Positions 34,029 through 43,907 of a DNA stretch of 64,000 nt are shown here, piece after piece. Made by a program: the position numbers and the translations under genes. A model generated the notes under the pieces. That model saw nothing but the letters and a program-made list of their open reading frames with translations, was not told where the DNA came from and ran no database searches. Position 1 is the first letter of the stretch, and every line of letters starts with the position of its first letter. The stretch is from positions 220,262 through 284,261 of the forward strand of contig UYJD01000003.1 of NCBI GenBank assembly GCA_900618795.1. The letters run 5' to 3'. The stretch comes from Cyanodermella asteris. Its lineage: Eukaryota > Ascomycota > Lecanoromycetes > Ostropales > Stictidaceae.

Positions 34029-35786
34029 ATGGCACAGGTCCTTGCCGTCTCCCAGTCAGAACAAAACTTCGGCTCTTCGATACGTCGAAGCACCTCACAG
34101 CCATCACTCCTCTTCGATTCTCAACAGCAGTCTTCTTCTTCCGGCAGACCAGACTACAAGTCTGCGTATCGATTACGAGACCCTCGTGGAGGCTCTCTAT
34201 CGCATTCCTCTTCGGCCCCGTCATCACCTCCTTTGGGCCGCGTCGACTTCTCCAACACAGCTTCATACCTCTCTACACCTTCCAGCAGCCTATCTCTGGA
34301 GGACGCATGCGTCGAGGACAACGGTGACGACCGCTTCAACTTTCCAATTTACGGGTCTTCTGACCGTGACGCTCCCCTTGGTTCTGTGGTGAACTTGAAA
34401 GAAGTCTCGCACGTTGTGACACGCCACAAGGATATACACGATCTGCGATCAGAATCTTTGGACATACAGACGCCGGCGACCGACGCTTCAAGAACAGGCT
34501 CCGTCACTTTGAGCACGATTGCGGACGACACTGCGGTCAAGCCACAGCCCACGCGGCATGTGGACTATCTCTCACATGATTGGAAAGAGGAGGATATATG
34601 GTCATCATGGAGACACATTGTCGGCAAAAGGGGAGAGCTCGATAACTGGGAGCGTCTGGAGAACGCTTCATGGCGAACGTGGATGAAGTCTCAGAAATCC
34701 CTGAGCACTATCAATCCGGAGAAACTAAATTGGATGAAGGATCATGATGTGACGTGGCTGTACGGACCTCTTCAGACAGGCTCGAGTCACATCAAGAAAG
34801 AGGACACATCCCACCGGGGCTCTTTCTCGAGGGCCGATTCCTTTCTTGGCAAGAAGAAGCCAATTCTCAAACGCCGCAGTGCGTCGGAAATCATGCTGGC
34901 ACGATCTCTCTCAACGCAATCCTTAATGAGACAGGCAACAGACGCGATCAGGGCTCAGGAAGCCGCCGCCAGTGCCTTCAGACCGACTCTTGGCGTCAGG
35001 ACCTACTCCGACATGTGTTCAGGACCGAGCCCTGCTAACTCGAGCAATCGAACTGTGCCGGAATCGCCTTCTCCATTTGCCTCGTCAACGTCTTCAGGCT
35101 CCGAGACACCTGATGATGGGAGGCATATTCATTTCAACGAGACTGTCGAGCAATGCATTGCTATCTCCTCGGACAGCGATGAGATTGAATACGATGATGA
35201 CGCCATGGCAGAAGACGAAGAGCACTCATCTGATGAGGAATTCCTGACCATGAAGACGGACCGTACGTTGGAGCGCAAACTCAGTCGACATGCCACACCA
35301 CGAGGGAGCTTTTCCGAACAAGGCGGGAAGACCATCGCGATGCTCCCTGCCACGACCTTGAAATACCGCTCGAATACGCCTGAGCTCGCAACACAGAGAG
35401 GTTCCCCTGCAAGTCCGGGCTCCAGTGGCCTTCACGAATCATCGAGCCAGGAGACATTACGACCATCCCGCCCATCGGCCAATTTCCTACTTGGTGGAGA
35501 TAACGACGACGAGCCAATGGATCCTCAATGGTCATTATCGACACCAAAAGCCATCCATGGGCCTGATAGCTCGCACCCAAGTCAATTGGGTTTGGATCTT
35601 TATCGAGATGACAACGATGAGCTCCAGCGCACAGGGATGAGACGCACTCCAAGCGGCATGTTCATGCCTTACGACGAAAATGAACCAGGCCCTGATGGTG
35701 CAGGTCTTTTTGGCAAGGTTGTCGATACTTACAATACGGCCAGGGACATTGCACATGTGATTTGGAATGTTGGCTGGCGGCGATGA
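34029..35786 (+). CDS. Reg1-type regulatory subunit of protein phosphatase 1
   Basis: Intronless, 585 aa, starting MAQVLAVSQSEQ. Most of the protein is Ser/Pro-rich and looks disordered. Two conserved islands identify it. The DUF1752-type block DYLSHDWKEEDIWSSWRHI (about 179) continues to LNWMKDHDVTWLYGPL. The block RHIHFNETVEQCIAI (about 367), whose IHF is an RVxF-like docking site for PP1 (Glc7), is followed by acidic patches. The extreme end, YNTARDIAHVIWNVGWRR, is also conserved. In yeast, Reg1-Glc7 dephosphorylates Snf1 and sustains glucose repression. By family this protein should target PP1 to carbon-regulation substrates. The long CT-rich upstream region suggests a long 5' leader. Confidence 0.9.
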   Translation: MAQVLAVSQSEQNFGSSIRRSTSQPSLLFDSQQQSSSSGRPDYKSAYRLRDPRGGSLSHSSSAPSSPPLGRVDFSNTASYLSTPSSSLSLEDACVEDNGDDRFNFPIYGSSDRDAPLGSVVNLKEVSHVVTRHKDIHDLRSESLDIQTPATDASRTGSVTLSTIADDTAVKPQPTRHVDYLSHDWKEEDIWSSWRHIVGKRGELDNWERLENASWRTWMKSQKSLSTINPEKLNWMKDHDVTWLYGPLQTGSSHIKKEDTSHRGSFSRADSFLGKKKPILKRRSASEIMLARSLSTQSLMRQATDAIRAQEAAASAFRPTLGVRTYSDMCSGPSPANSSNRTVPESPSPFASSTSSGSETPDDGRHIHFNETVEQCIAISSDSDEIEYDDDAMAEDEEHSSDEEFLTMKTDRTLERKLSRHATPRGSFSEQGGKTIAMLPATTLKYRSNTPELATQRGSPASPGSSGLHESSSQETLRPSRPSANFLLGGDNDDEPMDPQWSLSTPKAIHGPDSSHPSQLGLDLYRDDNDELQRTGMRRTPSGMFMPYDENEPGPDGAGLFGKVVDTYNTARDIAHVIWNVGWRR

Positions 35787-36976
35787 GTACGACATTTACT
35801 AAAGAGCTAGCGGCATTGCTTAATGAGCCTCAACGACCGTCCCGAATGAGAGTCCCACGAGGGTGCCAGGCATCTGCACCTCATTTTCGAATGTTCTACA
35901 TGTTTTGTCCACTATACCATCACACAGTGAGACTAGGTGGAGTTTACAGGTCATCGTTTACGACGACATGATCAATTGAATAATATGATTGCTACATGGC
36001 ATGGTTCTATTGGCGGGAACGTTTGCTTGTGATGCTGTTGGCGGGAGATTCTGGTTTCAGCTGGTCGTTTGGGTGCGAGGAAGTTCCAGGATGAGCTTAG
36101 ACAAGGATGATGACAAACCTGTACCACCATAGCCGGCCCCCTCTCACAGATGCTGGAGGCTAAAGGCGACCGTGGTCGCCTTTGAATGAACTTGATTTTC
36201 AAACGCTCAGAGTCCTCGAGTCTTTCCTTGCTTATGCTATGTACCAGTCATGGAATCTGCTTGAGTCCTGTGGCTTCGGGTTTTTGCTCGTCCCGAGTAC
36301 GTTGCAGCATATTCCAGTGCCGATGTTGACTTGCTTCCGAGCGACCGATCTGCGTGTGAAAACCGGACTTTGATCTACCCATACCAATGACCATGTAGAT
36401 GCTGGGTCGTTCAACGGGAGTTCCAATCAAACAATCTCGAGCAGAAGAGGTGGCTGCACCGCAATGAGGGACCATGAGCATTGCTGACTCCAAAATCTCT
36501 CGATTGTCGAGGTGATATACTATTATGCGCATATCATTAGAATTCATCGGATTTTCCTATCCTCGACTCCGGATTTCTGCCGGTGAATCGACATGTCAAT
36601 TAGACTCTGATGTCGCGCCACAAACTTGTGGTCAACTCACAGCTGGCGGCTCTACCTAGTCTTTGACCGTTCGCGACTGCTGTTAGCGGGCATATGTATG
36701 AAGTTGACAGCATGACCCAGAGATCGCTGGAATCCAGGCACAAGTCATGTTGAATAACGAACGGACCCGTAAATGTTGCGACGACTCAGTGGTTGACCTG
36801 CGCTCCACTGATCAGCCATTTCACTTGAGCACTTTATTTCTACGGGAGCCCACCCGCCAAGATGCATCGGCTTGCAAAATTAGGGCTTGCACCACCTCCC
36901 CACATGCGCATGGCCAGCGCAAACTTTCTCACGACGCAGCATCAACTCCACGACAAGGTCTCGACAACCAGCCAAG
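35787..36976. other. intergenic, RPL5 promoter at right end
   Basis: About 1.2 kb with no gene recognised. An ATG at 36862 lies about 115 bp upstream of the RPL5 start; whether it is in the transcript depends on the unknown start site. Confidence 0.4.
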
Positions 36977-38087
36977 ATGGTGAGTACTCTTCAGACTCGC
37001 GTGAGGCAATGTCCTTGCATATCAGCGAGTTCACGTTGTTTGCCCACATGAGAAGTCATCGCAAAATGCTTCGGACTTGGGCCCTGAAGCTTGCAGACTG
37101 CTAACTCGTGTGCCTTCAACAGCCTTTCACCAAGACCGTCAAGAGCAGCGCATACTACAGTCGCTTCCAGACCAAGTACAAGCGCCGTAGGTCAGGAAAG
37201 ACCGGTATGTTCATCCCATTCAACGCAAGTGAGCATTGCTGATACCTTCTGCAGACTACTACGCCCGCAAGCGCCTCATCACCCAGGCCAAGAACAAGTA
37301 CAACTCGCCCAAGTACCGCCTGGTCGTCCGCTTCACCAACCGCGACATTGTTTGCCAAATTATCTCCAGCGAGTTGACCGGCGACAAGGTTTTCGCCTCA
37401 GCTTACGCCCACGAGCTCAAGCGCTATGGCATCCAGCACGGCCTGACCAACTGGGCTGCCGGCTACGCCGTTGGTCTGCTCATCGCTCGTCGCGCCCTCA
37501 CCAAGCTTGGAATTGCCGACACTTTCACCGGTGTTGAGGAGGCTGATGGCGAGTACACGGTGACTGAGGCCGCAGAGGGTGAGGACGGTGAGGAGCGCCG
37601 ACCATTCAAGTGCTACCTTGACGTTGGCCTGGCCCGTACCTCCACTGGCGCCCGCGTCTTCGGTGTCATGAAGGGTGCTTCCGACGGTGGCATCTTCGTC
37701 CCCCACAGCGAGAACCGTTTCCCCGGTTTCGACATCGAGACCAAGGAGCTTGACGCCGAGACTCTGCGAAAGTACATTTTCGGTGGTCACGTCGCTGAGT
37801 ACATGGAGACTCTTGCCGATGACGACGAGGAGCGATACAAGAGCCAGTTCCAGCAGTACCTTGACGACGACATTGAGGCTGAGGGTCTCGAGGAGCTTTA
37901 CGAGGAGGCCCACAAGGCCATCCGTGAGGACCCCTTCAAGAAGGACGAGGATGCCGGTGAGAAGAAGAGCAAGGACTTCTGGAAGGCCGAGTCCCAGAAA
38001 TACCGCACCAAGAAGCTCAGCAAGGCCGAGAAGGAGAAGAGGATCCAGGAGAAGATCGAGCAGGTCAAGACCGAGCTGGAGTCATAG
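36977..38087 (+). CDS. RPL5: 60S ribosomal protein uL18 (L5)
   Basis: Three exons, 36977-36979, 37123-37204 and 37255-38087, give 305 aa, starting MPFTKTVKSSAYYSRFQ. The first exon is the ATG alone. Intron 1 (143 bp) runs GTGAGT..CAACAG with CTAAC near 37110; intron 2 (50 bp) runs GTATGT..GCAG. The protein matches uL18 end to end: KYKRRRSGKTDYYARKRL, VRFTNRD, AGYAVGLLIARR, VFGVMKGASDGG and IPH-type VPHSENRFPGFD. uL18 binds 5S rRNA with uL5 and forms the central protuberance of the 60S subunit; in yeast the 5S RNP is chaperoned by Syo1 and joined by Rpf2-Rrs1. High codon bias (C-ending codons) fits heavy expression. Confidence 0.97.
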
Positions 38088-38441
38088 GGCACGCTTTGCG
38101 ACTGGTGCTTCATTTGGCGTCCAAGGCTGTCATAGGGTTAATGATGATGAGTTCATATCAAAAAGGTTTAGGGATGATGACGAAGTTCAGCTCCGAATGC
38201 AATTGACCATAAGAGCCACGATACCCAAATTTGTTCTAATTTCATACATTGCGATCTCTATCCGGCTCGTGCTGGTCGTCTACACGATCATCTCCCGTTT
38301 GTACTTGGTCGTAATATTTTAGCGGAGAGCTGCAGTTTCATGAATTTCGTTCTACTGGACTCGAAGGTAAAACGAAACTTATCATTGGACTGGATTGAAA
38401 AGTGTTGAGTCATGTCATCATTGCAATTGAAACACTGTCCC
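38088..38441. other. short intergenic region between convergent RPL5 and bleomycin hydrolase genes
   Basis: 354 bp holding two 3' ends. No gene or clear structure seen. Confidence 0.5.
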
Positions 38442-39995
38442 TTAAGCCAATGCACCCATGGGGTCCCACAGGTTCAAGACCTTGGGCTTTTGCTTCAACA
38501 CGTCCCTGATTTCCTGATCAACGACGCTCGGATCAACCACGGCCTGGTAGCAGAACTCATCCATCCAGCGATCGCTCATGACAAAGTATCCCGCCTCACC
38601 CGCCGTAGCGCCCCACGAGTTCTGCACCCTCCACCTCACGGGCAGGCCCTTCTCATTCAAATGCACCGCCGTCAAGACCATGGCATGCGTCATGGCACTC
38701 TCCCCCGTCATCAGCCTCTCCGCCTTGGACAGACCGAGCTTGACGTTGAATCCCAACTCGTAGTCAACGAGATCAGTATCCATGATGCCCTTACCGCTGT
38801 CACTGTACTTGCCAACATCACTGCCAAAGAAAATCGGCCAGCCCTTCTTCAGCATCGCAACACACGCCGTCTTCATCGTCTTCTTGTCCACGTTGACGTA
38901 GGTGATCGGGCGCCCGCCCCATACGTTGCCCAGCCTGTTCACGGTCAAGAGCTGGTTGTACTCGTTCCTCGGGTCGTGGACCAAGCTGAACAGCGACTGC
39001 ACGTCCGTCCCGCCGCACGCACGCACGCCGTGCGTGTCGTGTAGCGAGTCTGCAAACTCTACGGGTGAGAGCTTGAAGGACTTGAATTTGCCGTCCTTGG
39101 TGTAGAACTCCCACGAGAACTGGTCGTGAGCCGATGGCGGTGGGCCGAGCGTCAGCGTCAAGATGCGAACAATCTCTTCCATCATCTTCTCTTTTGCGGA
39201 GGCGATCGATGTCGCTGCGGTGGGGGAGCCAGATGTCTTCAACGCTCGGAGACGAAGGGCGTCTTCGCGGAGCTTCGTCGTCAGGAGTCTGTCCATGGTG
39301 CTCGAATTCTGTGCGTTCCACGAGTCGGGGTAGAGAGCCTGAGGCACGAGGCCGTATTTGGCGACGAGATTGGCGACCATGTCCCATTGTCCGTCATCAC
39401 CGACCGGACTAGCCATCAGAGCAGAGATGATTCGGCTATCGGTGGCCTCATCCGCCGTCTCGAGGATGTTCTCGAGGAAGTAATTCGCCTTCTCGACCTT
39501 GTCCCAGAAGAACAGGTACGACTGGCTCAACTCGAAGGCATCGAGGTTATACTTCTTCATAATCGCAACCCGAAACACATTCGTAGACGCAAACAGCCAG
39601 CAACGGCCCGACGACCGCTGGTTCGTGACGGGCCCGCCCTCGAATGGGATTTTGACGTTGAAGACGTGCGAGTCTTTGAGGATCGCGGATGGTTTCTCGA
39701 GGATGGCGGCGGGGTTGTTGGTCGATAGCGCTGCGAAGGCGAGCTTGTTCTTGGGGTCTTGCAGGGTGTGCTTGACCCAGGCGTCGGCCTTGGTGGACGA
39801 GACGTGCGTCTCGCGCTCGCGGTTCCTTTCGATCAGCATGCTGTTTGTCTCGGGGTCCTCGACGACGCGGAATTGGTCGAACTTCTCTTGCAAGGCGGCA
39901 GGGTTGTAGGAGTCTCTGTGGCGAGTGCTACAGTGGGTGGCCGACCTCTGCAGCGTGCGAGGCTCGTGATACTCGCGGGACTCGGCGGCACCCAT
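38442..39995 (-). CDS. bleomycin hydrolase, C1-family cysteine aminopeptidase
   Basis: Intronless, 517 aa from the ATG at 39995. The papain-type triad is complete: Cys132 in SSGRCWLFA, His437 in MTHAMVL and Asn459 in VQNSWG. The C-terminus LNLWDPMGALA matches the family's end, which sits in the active site and gives aminopeptidase behaviour. The enzyme forms a hexamer with an internal chamber; it degrades peptides and homocysteine thiolactone and inactivates bleomycin. Length is close to the yeast enzyme (about 480-490) plus an N-terminal extension. That extension begins MGAAES, a possible N-myristoylation site, whereas yeast has a mitochondrial form by alternative starts. The location here is therefore uncertain. 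Confidence 0.95.
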   Translation of the reverse strand: MGAAESREYHEPRTLQRSATHCSTRHRDSYNPAALQEKFDQFRVVEDPETNSMLIERNRERETHVSSTKADAWVKHTLQDPKNKLAFAALSTNNPAAILEKPSAILKDSHVFNVKIPFEGGPVTNQRSSGRCWLFASTNVFRVAIMKKYNLDAFELSQSYLFFWDKVEKANYFLENILETADEATDSRIISALMASPVGDDGQWDMVANLVAKYGLVPQALYPDSWNAQNSSTMDRLLTTKLREDALRLRALKTSGSPTAATSIASAKEKMMEEIVRILTLTLGPPPSAHDQFSWEFYTKDGKFKSFKLSPVEFADSLHDTHGVRACGGTDVQSLFSLVHDPRNEYNQLLTVNRLGNVWGGRPITYVNVDKKTMKTACVAMLKKGWPIFFGSDVGKYSDSGKGIMDTDLVDYELGFNVKLGLSKAERLMTGESAMTHAMVLTAVHLNEKGLPVRWRVQNSWGATAGEAGYFVMSDRWMDEFCYQAVVDPSVVDQEIRDVLKQKPKVLNLWDPMGALA

Positions 39996-41021
39996 GATTG
40001 CTATCGAACAGAAGAGAGAACAGCACAATTTCGAACGAGTGAGCGATGGAAGGGGACAGCAGTAAACGGGATGGGAGGACAGCTATAGGAGGTGCTTAGG
40101 GCGAAGGATGGGGCCCAATGAGGTGGTCATGCGGGCGATGTGGCGGGAGCTCAAGCTCAAGCCGAGCCCCGGATTGGTGCCGCATGACTGCGAGCGTGAG
40201 CACGTTTCTGATTGCCTGAGTGGGTTGCTGATAACCAGCCGACATGGAATAGATGATGGAGCAGAAGACGTGGCCGCCTCTTGGTGGATAATGGGACTGG
40301 GATGCGACACTCAATTGGCATTCGGGTCTGACGGCGCGTTTGCGGGGCGACTTTGTCTAGGAGTCGAGATCCGATTCCTGCTGGCATCACCTTCCGTCTC
40401 CAGGTAATATCATGGGGCGACGTGCCAGTTCTAACAGTCCGTCTGCGGCTCGAGAACTCAGTCTTGTCTTTCAAGTATAACAAACCAGTCATTGAGAACT
40501 TCAACGCGATTTGTTTATCTGTACTAAAAGAGCTCTGTCTCACGCCGAGCCATCACAGGGCGTTTCTGCTACCCATGCTTTGAGCACTGGCATTTACCTC
40601 GCCCGTTCCAAGTCACCAAAGTCGTTTCACGGTCCTGCAATTTCTTTACACTTCTGTACAAAGGTCGATGCCACTGTTGTGTTCGTCGCTACACCCTCAC
40701 TTCTACACTCTGAAGTAGCAGGCGGACATCACGAACAGGACGACTTTCCTGGGCCTCGGCAAATGAGCTCTCTTGCACTTTGGCTCGGGACATACTACGC
40801 ATTCGGCCGTCAGTCTATTCACGACCTGTGGAACACAGCGTGATCGGCAATAACGGCATCCAGACCCATAACGAAGTACGACAAAACATAACATTAGATA
40901 CAAAGGTAAGCAAGGTGGGCAGATCTCCTCCTTCATGAAGTCCCATCACATTCCTCCAAAACCAACTACATCTCATCACCCGAATTTTCCATAAATTTTC
41001 ATCCTCAAAGAAGCATCAAAA
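39996..41021. promoter_or_regulatory. divergent intergenic region, bleomycin hydrolase and HsbA-like genes
   Basis: About 1 kb with no supported gene; it must hold both promoters. The right end (40960-41020) is rich in C, T and A. Confidence 0.4.
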
Positions 41022-41564
41022 ATGTACGCCTTCAAGCTTCATCTCCTCCTCCTCATCCCCCTCGCCCTAGCCTCTGCCGTTCATCCCGGACAATCCTCCG
41101 GCGCGCAGCAAATCCTACAATCAATCACCGACATCGACACCGCCGTGCAATCCCTCATAACCTCCCTCAACGCGTACGCCGGCGGCATCAACGAATCCCT
41201 CCCCGTCGTCGCCTCCAGCCTGGAAATCCACCGCGTCAACCGCGCCGGCTACAACGCCACCATGGCCGTCCAAGGCCCACTCTCCTCGGCCGACGGCCAG
41301 GCAATTGACCAGCGCGTCGACGACACGGTGGCGGTCAGCATCCCCAAAGCGACCAAGATCATCGAGGCGAAGAAGCCGTTGTTCGACGCGGCGGGGATCA
41401 GCAGCTTGGTGTTGGGTACGATCAATCTGCTGAGGTATGATCATGAGACGTTCAGTGCGATTGTGGGCGAGAAGTTGAGCTTGGATAAGATTGTGGATGG
41501 GTTGGAGGGCGCGGGGAAGATCGAGGCGGTTTTGATTGAGGCGGCTGCGTACTATTCGCTCTGA
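41022..41564 (+). CDS. secreted HsbA/Mp1-type hydrophobic surface-binding protein
   Basis: Intronless, 180 aa, ATG in the context AAAAATG. Residues 1-18 form a signal peptide (KLHLLLLIPLALASA). The rest is an all-helical domain without cysteines, with the family pattern IL(Q)SITDIDTAVQSL near the start and heptad-like alanines and isoleucines. N-glycosylation sites NES and NAT are present. This fits the hydrophobic surface-binding protein A family. Aspergillus HsbA adsorbs to hydrophobic solids and recruits cutinase; the related Talaromyces Mp1p binds fatty acids of the host. A length near 180 is normal for a single-domain member. There is no GPI signal. Confidence 0.82.
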   Translation: MYAFKLHLLLLIPLALASAVHPGQSSGAQQILQSITDIDTAVQSLITSLNAYAGGINESLPVVASSLEIHRVNRAGYNATMAVQGPLSSADGQAIDQRVDDTVAVSIPKATKIIEAKKPLFDAAGISSLVLGTINLLRYDHETFSAIVGEKLSLDKIVDGLEGAGKIEAVLIEAAAYYSL

Positions 41565-41984
41565 TGTCGTGCGGCGGCAATATATTCAATGAAATGTCCA
41601 TGCGTGTGTTTGTGTATGGATATGTGAATTTTTATTTTTTATTTTCTTTCTTTCTCGAATTGGTTTGCACAGTACGTGTTCACTCTCCCGAAGCGATTGT
41701 CCAAATACCTCGTAGCGGGATCTAGCTGGTGCAACTTACCCAAGCAAGTGTAAATCCTAAACGGGTTCTTCGGGGATGCGGCATCAAGTCCTTGAATGAT
41801 ACCTCTGTGGCTTCGACTACCTGTTCGAGCACTGTCAGAACCCACTGTGCCAGTCAAAACACATCGGTGTTGAGAACGTTAATTGCAAACGCCTTTTAGG
41901 CCTGGAAGAATTCTGAAGAAAAAAAAAATTGCAGACGGGAGGCTCCTTGTTGAGCCTCCCATACAATCAACACATCACGAGCAC
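41565..41984. other. intergenic between convergent genes
   Basis: 420 bp between the 3' ends of the HsbA-like and DUF2235 genes. No gene seen. Confidence 0.45.
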
Positions 41985-43907
41985 TCACTTTGCGCTCTTC
42001 TTTTTTGACAAACTCTTCTTCTCGCCATTGATATGCCTATTCCCATTCTCCGTCTCCCCCTCTTCTGTTCTCCGCCGCACCATGCACTCCCCAATCGGGC
42101 TACCCTGTTCCCTAACAATATCCCAGTGTCCGATTCCGTACTTTTCAGGCGCGACACGGACTCCGCGGCCTCCGCCACCGATAATCAAATTACCCGGCCT
42201 GTATCTGGGATTCGCGTTCATCCGTCTCAGCGCGGACGTATGGATGAGCGCCGTCTCGGGTATATCGCGAACCTCACCTCGCGGCAACGGCCAGCGGATG
42301 GCACGCCACGAGTTGTCCGGCTGCAGATCCATGCGCGTGAACGGCATCCATTCCATGACTTTCCAGCCCAGCACACCGGCCGCCGGTGTTCCTTGCCTGA
42401 ACTGCAGGCAATCGTGTAGCATGCCCTTTTCCGCTGCGATCGCCAGCGTCTCGTCGACGCGCATATCCTTGGCTCCGGGCCGGCCGGCGAGGCTTGGGAG
42501 CGCGTCGTTGGCTGTCGGTTGTGCCGCTTCGGTGCGCTCGGGCGAGGGGGCCGAAACTTGGAGTTGAGGTAGCTGTTGGCCGTTGTCCAGCGGATCGGGC
42601 TCGTAGGCGTAGTCTCGAGCGTCGGTTGTTTCGAGCTCGTCGTCGATGACCTTTAATTTCACCATTTGTTCGTGCACGAAGCGCAGACCAGCTTTTTGCG
42701 CTTCGCGTACCATCCAGACTAGTGGTGTGTGGGAGAGTGGGAAGGTTTCGCTGTCGTCGAGGGGCCAGCCGCCTCCAATATCAGCGTGTCCGCCCGGAAA
42801 CCAAACTTCCTGAATGTCTTGGGGCAGATTCTCGTCCTCGTCGTCTTCGTCGACGTGTGCGCGAGTGGGAAAGACCGAAGATACGACTGATGCTGTGTCA
42901 GCCGTTTCGGAATCTCCGGCAAAATGCAAGCTTTGCCCTTCCTTGATGCCTTCGAGAGACTTTGTCGTCTTGGGCTTTGGCTCTGGTGAGCGGCCACGAC
43001 TTTGTGATCGTGGTCTCGTTCCTGCGACGCTTCCCTTCCTTCGGTAACGAATCTGTGGCGATATGTTTTCCTCGTGTTTCTCTACCCGTGCCATCTCGTG
43101 TCCAAGGCCACCGCTCCGGTTGCGACTGACGGTGGCATGCTTTGTCGAATGCTTGCGATGAGTTTCGCCTAACAAATCTTGGCGAAACTTTGCGCGTCGT
43201 TCGTCAATGGCAACTGCATGACGGATGACGATGGCGCTTGATTTCGCAGTGTAGGGGAATTTGCTGCGCTTCAAGAAGCTTGCTTCGAACCTTGGCACGC
43301 TGTTGACTGTATCGAAGAGACCTAAGAAGCGAATGCGGCGAATCGGCCGAGAGAACGTCTCTCGAAACCCGGTCATGAACTCGAACATCTCCTTCTTCTC
43401 CTTCTTCTCTTCCTCTGTGCCATCGAGACGTCGCTGCCATCGCGCAAAGGACTTGAACGCGAATCGCGCCATCTCCTCGTTACCCGCAGGTAGAAGTCCA
43501 ACCATGTCCAACATCTCAGCAAGGAACCGAGCCGTATAACTACCACGCGAGAAGCCGAAGATATAGATGTCGTCGCCTTGATTGTAGTACCGCATGAGAA
43601 ACTTGTAGCCGGCCATCAGATGTTGGTCGAAGCTGCTGCCGATCATCGAGTCTCGTGTTTTCTGAACCCATGAATATGTCTTTGTGAAGAGTGAGGTGTG
43701 CGAGTAGGATTGGCTCTGTACATATGTGCCGATACCGGGCTGGTAGTAGACATGGTAGTTCGGGTCGCCGGCGTCTAGCATGCGGAAGATTTTGAGGATG
43801 TTACTGTCGGCAGGCGTGTTGTTGAACTTGTTGCCGGTGCCGTCGAAACATAAGACGAAGGATTTTCGAGGTTTCTCCGGTCCATAGAAGGGATTTCCAG
43901 CCATCAT
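41985..43907 (-). CDS. DUF2235 alpha/beta-hydrolase (Tle1-like catalytic fold)
   Basis: Intronless, 640 aa from the first of two adjacent ATGs at 43907. The N-terminal block VLCFDGTGN (18-26) and the nucleophile elbow GFSRGS (118-123) are the DUF2235 hallmarks, with Ser as nucleophile. VWFPGGHADIGGGW further on supplies the conserved His-Ala-Asp segment. A Ser/Pro/Lys-rich insertion separates the catalytic blocks, and the tail is basic (KKSLSKKKSAK). The family includes bacterial type VI phospholipase effectors (Tle1); the many fungal members are cytosolic and mostly uncharacterised, so a lipase or esterase activity is inferred. No signal peptide. Confidence 0.9.
   Translation of the reverse strand: MMAGNPFYGPEKPRKSFVLCFDGTGNKFNNTPADSNILKIFRMLDAGDPNYHVYYQPGIGTYVQSQSYSHTSLFTKTYSWVQKTRDSMIGSSFDQHLMAGYKFLMRYYNQGDDIYIFGFSRGSYTARFLAEMLDMVGLLPAGNEEMARFAFKSFARWQRRLDGTEEEKKEKKEMFEFMTGFRETFSRPIRRIRFLGLFDTVNSVPRFEASFLKRSKFPYTAKSSAIVIRHAVAIDERRAKFRQDLLGETHRKHSTKHATVSRNRSGGLGHEMARVEKHEENISPQIRYRRKGSVAGTRPRSQSRGRSPEPKPKTTKSLEGIKEGQSLHFAGDSETADTASVVSSVFPTRAHVDEDDEDENLPQDIQEVWFPGGHADIGGGWPLDDSETFPLSHTPLVWMVREAQKAGLRFVHEQMVKLKVIDDELETTDARDYAYEPDPLDNGQQLPQLQVSAPSPERTEAAQPTANDALPSLAGRPGAKDMRVDETLAIAAEKGMLHDCLQFRQGTPAAGVLGWKVMEWMPFTRMDLQPDNSWRAIRWPLPRGEVRDIPETALIHTSALRRMNANPRYRPGNLIIGGGGRGVRVAPEKYGIGHWDIVREQGSPIGECMVRRRTEEGETENGNRHINGEKKSLSKKKSAK

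Noticed and set aside
37398-37913. 171-codon minus-strand frame, Leu/Val-rich
   Set aside because: It is the antisense of the highly biased RPL5 exon 3; the leucines and valines mirror Glu/Lys/Asp-type codons of RPL5.
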